Source of the DNA: Candidatus Polarisedimenticolaceae bacterium
GTDB taxonomy: Bacteria; Acidobacteriota; Polarisedimenticolia; Polarisedimenticolales; DASRJG01
NCBI GenBank assembly: GCA_036275915.1
Contig: DASUCV010000006.1
Location: 1 to 64,000, forward strand
Reading direction: 5' to 3'
Length of the DNA stretch: 64,000 bases
In this document: in pieces, positions 35,837 to 43,176 of the stretch
Layout: each line of letters opens with the position of its first letter
How positions within the stretch are numbered: position 1 is the stretch's first letter
Made by a program: the position numbers and the translations under genes
The notes under the pieces: model-generated
The model's input: only the letters and a program-made list of their open reading frames with translations
Databases searched by the model: none
Told to the model about the DNA's origin: nothing

Positions 35837-36987
35837 GCTCGACCCGCCATGGCAGCCGTCGCCGCCGCCATCTCGTGTTTGCCGACGACGCAGTACACCT
35901 TGATCGCGTCCTTCGCGTTCGTGAGAGCGTCGAACATCTTGTCGTAGCTCTCGAGGCCGTCGATCGGGTGGGTGAGGAACTGCTCGAGGAAGCCGGGGAA
36001 GGCGGCTTCCGACTGGACCATGTCACGCACACCCTGCTCGAAGTCCTCGCGCGCGGCGTTGACGGTGCCGAGCATGAGCTTGTTCCCGAGGACGAACTCG
36101 AGGTTGATCTTGTCGGCGGGGACCTCGAGGCGCTTGTCGCCGCCGGTGACGCTGGCGAGGACGAGGACGCCGTTCTTGGCGAGGGCCTGCATGCTCTCGA
36201 AGACGACGCCGGAATTGCCGGTCGCTTCGAGGATGAGGTCGAACGGACCGTGCATCTTCGCCGCGTCGAGGATCCGCGTCTCGGTGGTGTTGACGTAGCG
36301 GGCGCCGAGGCTTTCGACGAGGCCGGCGTTGCGGTTGGGCTTCGGGTTGCGCGCGAAGGTCGTCACCTCGAAGCCGCGCAGGCGAAGGGCGAGCGTGCCG
36401 AGCATTCCGACGGTGCCGGCGCCCATCACGGCGGCCTTCTGCGGGCGCCACACCTTCAGGCGGCGCTGCGCCTCGAACGCCATGCGGATCCCCTTGGCGA
36501 AGATCGTGTAGGGCTCGAGGAGCACGCCGACCTCTTCCAGGACCCTGGGCAGCTTGACGATGTAGCGCGCCTCGTCGACGTAGTACTCGGCGAGGTAGCC
36601 GTGACGGAGGTTGATGCCGCGCTCGTAGTAGTGGTCGTCGGTCGTGTTGTCCTGCTCGCCGATCAGGTCGTAGATGCTGGAGCCGGGGCGGCGGACCATC
36701 GCGACGACGAAGTCGCCGGGGACGAGGTCGCGAACGTTCTCGCCGACCTCCTCGACGACGCCGAAGCTTTCGTGGCCGATGACGAGAAAATTGGAGCCGG
36801 CGGGAGCGGCGCCGTAGTCGGCGGCGTTGATCTCCTTGTCAGTGCCGTCGACGCCGACGCGGAGGACCCGCACGAGGACGCCTTTGCCGCCGGGGACGTC
36901 GCTCACCATCGGCTTGGGCATCGTCTCCAGGTGCGCGGAGCCGGGCTTGCCCGGGAAGACCGCGATCGCTTTCATCATGTCGCTCAC
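35833..36987 (-). CDS. Glucose 1-dehydrogenase-type MDR oxidoreductase
   Basis: 384 residues of the zinc-dependent medium-chain dehydrogenase superfamily, closest in pattern to archaeal glucose dehydrogenases. Features: VLRVGVDGTDKEINAADYG, where Asp47 occupies the usual zinc-ligand Cys, GHESFGVVEEV with the His and Glu, and a Rossmann MGAGTVGMLGTLALRLRG. The four-cysteine structural-zinc lobe is missing (RRPGSSIYDLIGEQDNTTDDHYY). It probably oxidises glucose or another aldose to the lactone with NAD(P). The GTG start is chosen because GGAG lies 7 nt upstream and GTGA overlaps the VOC gene's stop. Last gene of the pgl-aquaporin-GMC-VOC-GDH operon. Confidence 0.88.
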   Translation of the reverse strand: MSDMMKAIAVFPGKPGSAHLETMPKPMVSDVPGGKGVLVRVLRVGVDGTDKEINAADYGAAPAGSNFLVIGHESFGVVEEVGENVRDLVPGDFVVAMVRRPGSSIYDLIGEQDNTTDDHYYERGINLRHGYLAEYYVDEARYIVKLPRVLEEVGVLLEPYTIFAKGIRMAFEAQRRLKVWRPQKAAVMGAGTVGMLGTLALRLRGFEVTTFARNPKPNRNAGLVESLGARYVNTTETRILDAAKMHGPFDLILEATGNSGVVFESMQALAKNGVLVLASVTGGDKRLEVPADKINLEFVLGNKLMLGTVNAAREDFEQGVRDMVQSEAAFPGFLEQFLTHPIDGLESYDKMFDALTNAKDAIKVYCVVGKHEMAAATAAMAGRA

Positions 36988-37982
36988 TTCGAAGCTCCTT
37001 CCTGCACGAGACGGATGAAATGGCCGTCCGGATCCTTGATGGTCGCCGCCTTCGCGAGGCCGAGCGCGCGGTCGCTCAAGGCGACGGCGCCGGGACTGAC
37101 CCACTCGTAGCCGGCTTTCCGTAGAGCCGCGGCATCGCCGTCGGCGTCGTCGGTCACGAGAACGGTCGTCACCGCGACGAGGTCGTTCGCCTGGGTGTCG
37201 GCCGCGGCCTCGCGGCCGCCCTGGGGTGCGAGGTACTCGAGGAACTCCACGCCCGGGCCCTTCATGAGGCGCATCGCCGTGATGCGGAGGCGCGCGCCGA
37301 AGACGTTGTTCAGGTGCTCCTGCTCGGTCCCGTAGTTTTCACTCTCGCCGGCTTTGCGCATGCCGAGCGCGGCGCCGTAGAACGCCGTGGAGGTGTCGGT
37401 CGCGCCGACGACGATCGCGGTGTGGTCGATCCCCAGGAAGAGGCGGCCCTGCGCGTGCCACTTCGCCGCGCCCTTCCCGTCGGGGAAATGCAGGATCTCG
37501 AGCGGGTGGCCGTCGGGGTCCTTGAAGTAGAACGCCTCGATCCCGCCGGCGTTCGGGTTCCAATCGGGAAGGCGCTGCGGCCCGCTCGAGGCGTGTCGCA
37601 CGTGGTGGTCGCGCAGGCGCGCGTATGCCTTCGACATGTCGCTCACGATGATCGCGACGTGCTGGAAGCTGCGGTCGTTCGAGCGGGCGCTGTCGGGGTA
37701 GGCGCGGCCCTCGGGGGCGAGGAATTGGACGAGCTGGAGCGATTCGTCGCCGAGCTCGAGGCGCACGAGTCGCGCGCGCACGCCGAAGACCCCGTACACC
37801 TTCTCGACGTCGTCGCCGGCGATCTCCACGGTGCCGGAGGCCTTGAAGTCGAGCACGCCGGTGTAGAAGGCGATCGAGCGGTCGAGATCCGCGACCGGGA
37901 TCGAGACCGAATCGAGGGCGAGGATCTTCGCCCTCGCGTCGAGGGCGAGAAGAAGGGTGAGCGCGCCGAGGAGCTTCTTCAC
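36984..37982 (-). CDS. Secreted double VOC (glyoxalase-fold) protein
   Basis: 332 residues with a short signal peptide (LLGALTLLLALDARA) and two VOC domains: LDSVSIPVADLDRSIAFYTGVLDF (about 22-160) and GIDHTAIVVGATDTSTAFYGAALGM (about 185-325). Each carries metal-ligand candidates (HVAIIV, EAFYFKDPDGHPLEILHF; FLEYLA, IKDPDGHFIRLV). The VOC family includes dioxygenases, lyases and resistance proteins; the substrate is unknown. The GTG start overlaps the TGA of the GMC oxidoreductase (GTGA), so the two are co-translated, and a role with sugar or quinone chemistry is plausible only by association. Confidence 0.82.
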   Translation of the reverse strand: MKKLLGALTLLLALDARAKILALDSVSIPVADLDRSIAFYTGVLDFKASGTVEIAGDDVEKVYGVFGVRARLVRLELGDESLQLVQFLAPEGRAYPDSARSNDRSFQHVAIIVSDMSKAYARLRDHHVRHASSGPQRLPDWNPNAGGIEAFYFKDPDGHPLEILHFPDGKGAAKWHAQGRLFLGIDHTAIVVGATDTSTAFYGAALGMRKAGESENYGTEQEHLNNVFGARLRITAMRLMKGPGVEFLEYLAPQGGREAAADTQANDLVAVTTVLVTDDADGDAAALRKAGYEWVSPGAVALSDRALGLAKAATIKDPDGHFIRLVQEGASK

Positions 37983-39520
37983 GACATCCGCTCCAGCATG
38001 TGATCGCCGACTCGAAGCGCGTTCGCCATGATCGTGAGCGCCGGGTTCACCGCGGCGCTCGACGGGAAGAAGCTGCCGTCGACGACGTAGAGGTTGTCGA
38101 GCTCCCAGGCCTTGCAGCTCGGATCGAGCGCCGAGCTCTCCGGGTCGTTGCCGAAGCGGATCGTCCCGTTCTGGTGGGCGACGCCGGCCAGGGGGATGCG
38201 CTGTCCCACGAACAGCTCGCGCGGGACGAAGTGCTCCATCCCGTCGATCTTGCGCAGAAGGCTCTTGAGCTTCGCTTGAAGGCGCTTGTGGCCCTCTTCG
38301 TTGTTCGGCGTGTACGCGAGCACGACGTTGCCGTCGCGGTCGAGCGTGACGCGATTGTCGGGATCGGGGAGGTCCTCGGAGGTGAGCCAGAAATCGAGCG
38401 AGTGCCTCGCCATGAGATCGAGCGTCATCCCCGGCACGAGCTTCGGCGCACCGGCGGAGAGCGTGACCGCGTCCATCTTGCCGACGAACGAGATGTGGCC
38501 CATCGGGTATTCCCACTCGCCGTTCGCCTTGTAGAAGTCGTTGATCGCGAGGGTCTTCTGGAAGACGGTCGGGTTGGCGTCGGGGGAGATCGCGAGCACC
38601 ACCGAGTTCAGGTGCCCCATGTAGTGGCGGCCGACGGTGTCCGATCTGTTCGCGAGGCCGTTCGGATGGCGGTCCGACGCGGAGCGGAGCAAGAGCGCCG
38701 CGCTGTTGATCGCCCCCGCGCTGACGACGACGAGGTCCCCCGAGTAGACCTCGGGGACGCCGTTCCTCGTGACATGAACCTTCGTCACGCGGCGCCCCGT
38801 GGCGTCGGTCTCGAGCCGTTCGACGAGCGCGTCGGTGACCAGCGTCGCGTTCGGGTGCAGGAGCGCGGGATCGACGCACATCGTCTGCGCGTCCGACTTG
38901 GCCCACACGAGGCACGGGAACCCGTCACACGTCGCGCAGCGGATGCACTTGCTCCTGGGATCCCCGGTGTCGAGACGGACGCCGAGCGGCACGTGAAACG
39001 GCCTGAGGCCGAGCTTGGTCAGATCGGCGCCGAGCTTCGCAATTCGCGGCTCGTGCGGGACCTTCGGGTACTTGTAGTCGCCGCTGGCCTGCGGCTCGGT
39101 CGGGTCGCCGCCACGCTCGCCGCGGACCTCGTAGAGGTGCTCGGCGGCGAGGTAGTACGGCTCCATGTCGTCGTAGCCGATCGGCCACGCCGGAGAGATC
39201 CCGCCGTGATGCCGCACCTCGCCGAAATCTTCCTTGCGGAGCCGGAACAGAGCCGCCCCGTAGAACTTCGTGTTGCCGCCGACGAAGTAGTTCGTGTGCG
39301 GGTGGAGCGGCTTCCCGGCGCGGTCGAACCAGGTCTCCTTCGTGTTGTACTTCGCCTCGACGTTGACCGCCTTCGCGCTCCAGTTGTCCTTCTCGCGGGG
39401 AACGTAGCCGCCGCGCTCGAGGAGCAGGACATTCTTCCCGGCGACCGCGAGCTTGTGGAACAGCGTTCCGCCCCCCGCGCCCGAGCCGACGATGACGACG
39501 TCGTAGTGATTCCTCTCCAC
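37979..39520 (-). CDS. GMC-type FAD oxidoreductase with a four-cysteine motif
   Basis: 513 residues. The FAD-binding VVIVGSGAGGGTLFHKLA (about 8-25), GGNTKFYGAALFR, VVVSAGAINSAALLLRSA and the C-terminal AGVAHQNGTIRFGNDPESS...DLDNLYVVDGSFFPSSAAVNPALTIMANALR-type segment identify a GMC oxidase/dehydrogenase; the His of GVAH and Asn of AVNP are the expected active-site pair. Cys192, 195, 198 and 203 (CIRCATCDGFPC) could hold an Fe-S cluster, as in some bacterial sugar dehydrogenases. No signal peptide. Neighbours argue for a sugar or sugar-alcohol substrate. The AUG has no strong Shine-Dalgarno but follows the aquaporin gene by 4 nt. Confidence 0.85.
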   Translation of the reverse strand: MERNHYDVVIVGSGAGGGTLFHKLAVAGKNVLLLERGGYVPREKDNWSAKAVNVEAKYNTKETWFDRAGKPLHPHTNYFVGGNTKFYGAALFRLRKEDFGEVRHHGGISPAWPIGYDDMEPYYLAAEHLYEVRGERGGDPTEPQASGDYKYPKVPHEPRIAKLGADLTKLGLRPFHVPLGVRLDTGDPRSKCIRCATCDGFPCLVWAKSDAQTMCVDPALLHPNATLVTDALVERLETDATGRRVTKVHVTRNGVPEVYSGDLVVVSAGAINSAALLLRSASDRHPNGLANRSDTVGRHYMGHLNSVVLAISPDANPTVFQKTLAINDFYKANGEWEYPMGHISFVGKMDAVTLSAGAPKLVPGMTLDLMARHSLDFWLTSEDLPDPDNRVTLDRDGNVVLAYTPNNEEGHKRLQAKLKSLLRKIDGMEHFVPRELFVGQRIPLAGVAHQNGTIRFGNDPESSALDPSCKAWELDNLYVVDGSFFPSSAAVNPALTIMANALRVGDHMLERMS

Positions 39521-39524
39521 GGTC

Positions 39525-40313
39525 CTACCTCAGCTCGCCGTAGCGGCAGCGAAAGATGCACGGTTGATCGTTCTCGTGGTGATGCTTCGCGCAGTGCGCG
39601 ATCCGGGCGTGACCCGTGCGCACGTACGCCTCGGCGGCGAGGAGCATCCCCGCGAGAGGCGCCGTGAAATAGATCCAGAGCGCGGTATAGCGCGATGCGA
39701 AGACCGCCGAGCCCAGCGTCCGCGCCGGGTTCATGCTCATCCCCGAGATCGGCGACTCGAAAGTGATGTAGACGGCGACGAGCGCCCCCGCGACGAAGCC
39801 GGTGAAGCGCGCCCACCGCTTCGTGTTCGAGACGACGAGGACGGCGAGCATGAGGACGAACGTGATGACGATCTCCGCGACGAACGCGGCACCCGGGCCC
39901 CACGGCCCCGGAACCGTCACGGCGTAGTCGACCGTCGGGTCGGCGATCGCGCGACTCAAGAGCGCCGCCGCGACGAGCGTCCCGGCGAGACCGCCGCCGA
40001 ACTGCGACGCGACATAGAACGCCGCGTCCCAGGGCCCGACCCGCCCGAGACGGAAGAAGGTCAGCGTCGTCGCCGGGTTCATGTGCGCCCCCGAGCGCTT
40101 TCCCCACGGCGAGAAGATCAACGCGATCGCGGTGCCGCCCATCGCGAGGCCCATGACGAAGCGCGCGCCCACCGCGTCACCCAGCCGGTGCGCGAAAGGG
40201 GAGGCGGGATGGAAGATCAGCGTCGTGAAGACGTTCGCCGACACCATGAAGAGCCCGAGGCAGGCGGCTTCGATCAGGTACTCGGGCCAATGCGAGCGCA
40301 GCGCCTGGAGCAT
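39525..40313 (-). CDS. MIP-family channel (aquaporin/glyceroporin)
   Basis: 262 residues with six hydrophobic helices and two half-helices bearing NPA boxes: GAHMNPATTL (about 77) and GMSMNPARTL (about 197). These are the channel constriction motifs. Selectivity for water or small polyols cannot be fixed from the sequence. It sits between the GMC oxidoreductase (4 nt) and the 6-phosphogluconolactonase (9 nt), so it may move a small metabolite for that operon. The C-terminus carries a His/Cys-rich tail (HCAKHHHENDQPCIFRCRYG) of unknown use. Confidence 0.92.
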   Translation of the reverse strand: MLQALRSHWPEYLIEAACLGLFMVSANVFTTLIFHPASPFAHRLGDAVGARFVMGLAMGGTAIALIFSPWGKRSGAHMNPATTLTFFRLGRVGPWDAAFYVASQFGGGLAGTLVAAALLSRAIADPTVDYAVTVPGPWGPGAAFVAEIVITFVLMLAVLVVSNTKRWARFTGFVAGALVAVYITFESPISGMSMNPARTLGSAVFASRYTALWIYFTAPLAGMLLAAEAYVRTGHARIAHCAKHHHENDQPCIFRCRYGELR

Positions 40314-40322
40314 CGGTCGCCC

Positions 40323-40979
40323 TCACGCCACGAAGCGGAGGAGATGAGCGGCCGAGCCCGCGGCGGCGGCGTCGCCACTCGGGAAGAGGACGAGCGCGCT
40401 CCGCGCGTTGCCGAGAACCGGAAGGGTGAGGAGGATCTGCTCGCCGTCCGTCGTGACCCAGCAGCCTTCGACGTCGCGCCGCGAGGCGATCTCCTCACGC
40501 TCGGAGCCCGGCTCGAGCGCGATGAGGGCGAGGTCGAGGCAGGGGAGGCCGTCCCGCATCAGTCCCTTGGACGCGAAGAAGCTCCGCAGCTCGTTCTCGT
40601 AGGCGGCGGCGGTATGGCGCGGGTCCGACATCGTCGTCCGTACGCGGTGGATGTTGCGTCCCGGCACGTCGAAGCGGCTCAGGAGGGACCAGTGCACGAC
40701 CCGGTACCGGCTCTCGGGGTGGAGCGGTCCGACATGGCGCTCGGCGGCGAAGAAGACGTGGACGCGTGGCCAGAGCGGCTCGAGCCTCTCGGCGAACGGC
40801 GTTTCGGTGAGGAGCGAGAAGAGCTTCTTCGCCGTCGTCCCGCCCGAGAGCGCGACGACCGCGATCCCGCGCTCGAGGACCGCGACCTCGACGGCGTCGA
40901 CGAACGCCTCGGCCGCAGCGGGCGAGAGCGCCTCTCCGTCTCTCACGAAGTGAATCTGGCGCCTTGATGTGGTCGTCAT
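40323..40979 (-). CDS. pgl: 6-phosphogluconolactonase (DevB-type)
   Basis: 218 residues of the DevB/NagB-like sugar-phosphate isomerase fold: GIAVVALSGGTTAKKLFSLL (about 38-57), WPRVHVFFAAERHVGP (usually WxxxxxFxxDER; the DER is AER here), SRYRVVHWSLL, LDLALIALEPGSE. It hydrolyses 6-phosphogluconolactone in the pentose-phosphate pathway. The loss of the Asp in DERxV should be noted before assuming full activity. First gene of the minus-strand sugar-oxidation operon. Confidence 0.82.
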   Translation of the reverse strand: MTTTSRRQIHFVRDGEALSPAAAEAFVDAVEVAVLERGIAVVALSGGTTAKKLFSLLTETPFAERLEPLWPRVHVFFAAERHVGPLHPESRYRVVHWSLLSRFDVPGRNIHRVRTTMSDPRHTAAAYENELRSFFASKGLMRDGLPCLDLALIALEPGSEREEIASRRDVEGCWVTTDGEQILLTLPVLGNARSALVLFPSGDAAAAGSAAHLLRFVA

Positions 40980-41092
40980 CGGGCCCCCCTTTCGTGAGTT
41001 CCGATGCGGTGGGCGGGCGGCGGGTTACGTGAAACGTCGGGCGGTGCCGGCGAATCCCACATGCCGAACTCAAACCGAAAGGAAGGAACGTG

Positions 41093-41584
41093 ATGAAGCG
41101 AACCGCACTCCTCTTGACGCTTGGCGCCGCGCTCGCCGGCACCGTGCTCGCGCAGCCCGCGACGTCCGACGCTCCCGAGAAATCCGAGAAGAAGATCCTC
41201 ACCCTCGCCGGCGCGCGCAACGTCGCCGCGGCCGCCGAGAGCGAAGGCGCCCGAGGCGGCGCCGCCCCCGCCATCGCCGTCGTGGACGACGGCGGCCACG
41301 TCCTCCTCGTGGTCCGCCCGGAGGGCACCTTCGCCGCCGCCGCCGACGTGTCGGTCCAGAAGGCCCGGACGGCGGCGCTCTTCAGGAAGGAGACGATCGC
41401 CTTCGAGAACGCGGTCAACGGCGGACGTTACGCGCTCCTCGGCGTCGACGTCATGACGCCGCTCATGGGCGGGGTGCCGATCGTCGCCGACGGCCAGGTC
41501 ATCGGCGCGATCGGCATCTCGGGCGCGAAGAGCCAGCAGCAGGACGATGCGATCGCCCGCGTGGCCGCGGCGGTGATCAAGTGA
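41093..41584 (+). CDS. Secreted GlcG/HbpS-like (DUF336) protein
   Basis: 163 residues: signal peptide (TALLLTLGAALAGTVLA, cleaved before QPAT) and a GlcG/HbpS domain (LTLAGARNVAAAAESEGA; APAIAVVDDGGHVLLVVRPEGTFAAAADVSVQKARTAALFRKET; GGVPIVADGQVIGAIGISGA). HbpS-type relatives bind haem or small ligands outside the cell; GlcG is in glycolate operons. The ATG is preferred over the GTG just before it because GGAAGGA is better spaced. The stop overlaps the gluconolactonase gene (GTGA). Confidence 0.88.
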   Translation: MKRTALLLTLGAALAGTVLAQPATSDAPEKSEKKILTLAGARNVAAAAESEGARGGAAPAIAVVDDGGHVLLVVRPEGTFAAAADVSVQKARTAALFRKETIAFENAVNGGRYALLGVDVMTPLMGGVPIVADGQVIGAIGISGAKSQQQDDAIARVAAAVIK

Positions 41585-43176
41585 GGGCGCCCGCCGGTCT
41601 CCTGGTCGCGGCGGCCCTCTCGCTCCCCGCGCTCGCCGCCCCTTCCGGTCTCACCGGCCTCGACGGCCGCGCCGACGCGATCGTCGACCTCCGGACCGCC
41701 GACGGCGCACGCTCGGTGGCGGCGGTCTGGAAGTACGCGGACGCGACGATCGTGCCGATCGACTTCCGCGCGCCCGGAGCCGATCTCAAGCCCACCGGTG
41801 CCAAGATCAAGACCTTCGACCTCACGCCGCGCGCGGGGAGCGCCGAGTTCGATGACACCTCGTGGCCGGCGCTCGACCCGGCCTCGCTCGAGGCGCGCAA
41901 GACGAGCGGGAAGCTGGGGTTCGGCTGGTACCGGCTGCACCTCACGATCCCGCCGCGCGTCGGCGCCTTCGAGACCGCGGGGACGACGGCGGTGCTCGAG
42001 GTCGTCGTCGACGACTACGCGGAGGTGACCGTCGACGGCCGCTTTCCGGTGATCCTCGGCGGAAGCGGCGGAACGATCCGCGGTTACAACGCACCCCAGC
42101 GAGTCGTCCTCGGCCGTGATCTCCGCCCGGGCCAGGCGGTGACGGTCGCGATCCTCGGGATCAACGGTCCCTTCTCGGACCTGCCCGCGAACTACGTCTG
42201 GATCCGCTCCGCGACCCTCGATTTCTACAAGCCGCAGCGGATCGAGGACGCGCACAAGACCGCGGGAAGGGTCGAGCGGCTCGAGGCGGCGCTCGACGCG
42301 GTGATCGCTCCGGGCGCCGTCATCGAGAAGGTCGCCGGAGGCTTCGAGTTCACCGAGGGACCGGTCTGGCATCCCGACGGGTACCTCCTGTTCAGCGACC
42401 CCAACGCGAACACGATCTACCGTTTGATGGGCGACGGCGACCTCTCCGTCTACCGGGCCAAGAGCGGCTACACCGGGACCGACATCGGCGAGTACGGCCA
42501 GCCCGGCTCGAACGGCCTTGCTCTCGACCGAGAGGGCCGCCTGACGATCGACGAGCACGGCAACCGCCGCGTGACGCGTCTCGAGCGCAACGGCACCCTC
42601 ACCGTCCTCGCCGACCGGTACCAGGGGAAGCGCTTGAACTCTCCCAACGACCTGGTCTACCGCTCCGACGATGCGCTCTACTTCACCGACCCGCCGTTCG
42701 GACTCCCCAAGTTCTTCGACGACGCGCGGAAGGAGCTTCCGTACTCCGGCGTGTATCTCCTCAAGGACGGCGCGCTCACGCTCTTGACGACGGAGCTCAG
42801 CGGACCGAACGGGCTCGCGTTCTCGCCCGACGAGAAGTTCCTGTACGTCGACGACTGGGACGAGAAGCGGAAGGTCGTGATGCGGTATCCGGTGAGCGCC
42901 GACGGGACGCTCGAGAAAGGGGAGGTCTTTTTCGACATGAAGGATGCCCCCGAGCCGGAGGCGCTCGATGGGCTCAAGGTCGACCGCGACGGCAACCTCT
43001 ACGTCTCGGGTCCCGGCGGCGTGTGGGTCCTCTCCGCCGATGGCAAGCACCTCGGGACGATCAAGGCTCCCGAGCTCCCGGCGAACTTCGCCTTCGGCGG
43101 CGACGACCGGAAGACGCTTTACATGACCGCGAGGACCGGCGTCTACCGCGTGCGCGTTCAGGTCGCCGGGAAGTAG
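41581..43176 (+). CDS. Secreted SMP-30/gluconolactonase-type protein
   Basis: 531 residues. Signal peptide (GLLVAAALSLPALA), an N-terminal beta domain resembling galactose-binding modules (WYRLHLTIPPRVGAFETAGTTAVLEVVVDDYAEVTVDG, about 110-190), then a six-bladed SMP-30 propeller (about 235-530): KVAGGFEFTEGPVWHPDGYLLFSDP (Glu metal ligand in TEGP), NSPNDLVYRSDDALYFTDPPFG (Asn and Asp), LSGPNGLAFSPDEKFLYVDD. It hydrolyses sugar lactones; paired with glucose dehydrogenase in the divergent operon it would complete lactone to aldonate. GTGA-coupled to the DUF336 gene. Confidence 0.9.
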   Translation: MRAPAGLLVAAALSLPALAAPSGLTGLDGRADAIVDLRTADGARSVAAVWKYADATIVPIDFRAPGADLKPTGAKIKTFDLTPRAGSAEFDDTSWPALDPASLEARKTSGKLGFGWYRLHLTIPPRVGAFETAGTTAVLEVVVDDYAEVTVDGRFPVILGGSGGTIRGYNAPQRVVLGRDLRPGQAVTVAILGINGPFSDLPANYVWIRSATLDFYKPQRIEDAHKTAGRVERLEAALDAVIAPGAVIEKVAGGFEFTEGPVWHPDGYLLFSDPNANTIYRLMGDGDLSVYRAKSGYTGTDIGEYGQPGSNGLALDREGRLTIDEHGNRRVTRLERNGTLTVLADRYQGKRLNSPNDLVYRSDDALYFTDPPFGLPKFFDDARKELPYSGVYLLKDGALTLLTTELSGPNGLAFSPDEKFLYVDDWDEKRKVVMRYPVSADGTLEKGEVFFDMKDAPEPEALDGLKVDRDGNLYVSGPGGVWVLSADGKHLGTIKAPELPANFAFGGDDRKTLYMTARTGVYRVRVQVAGK

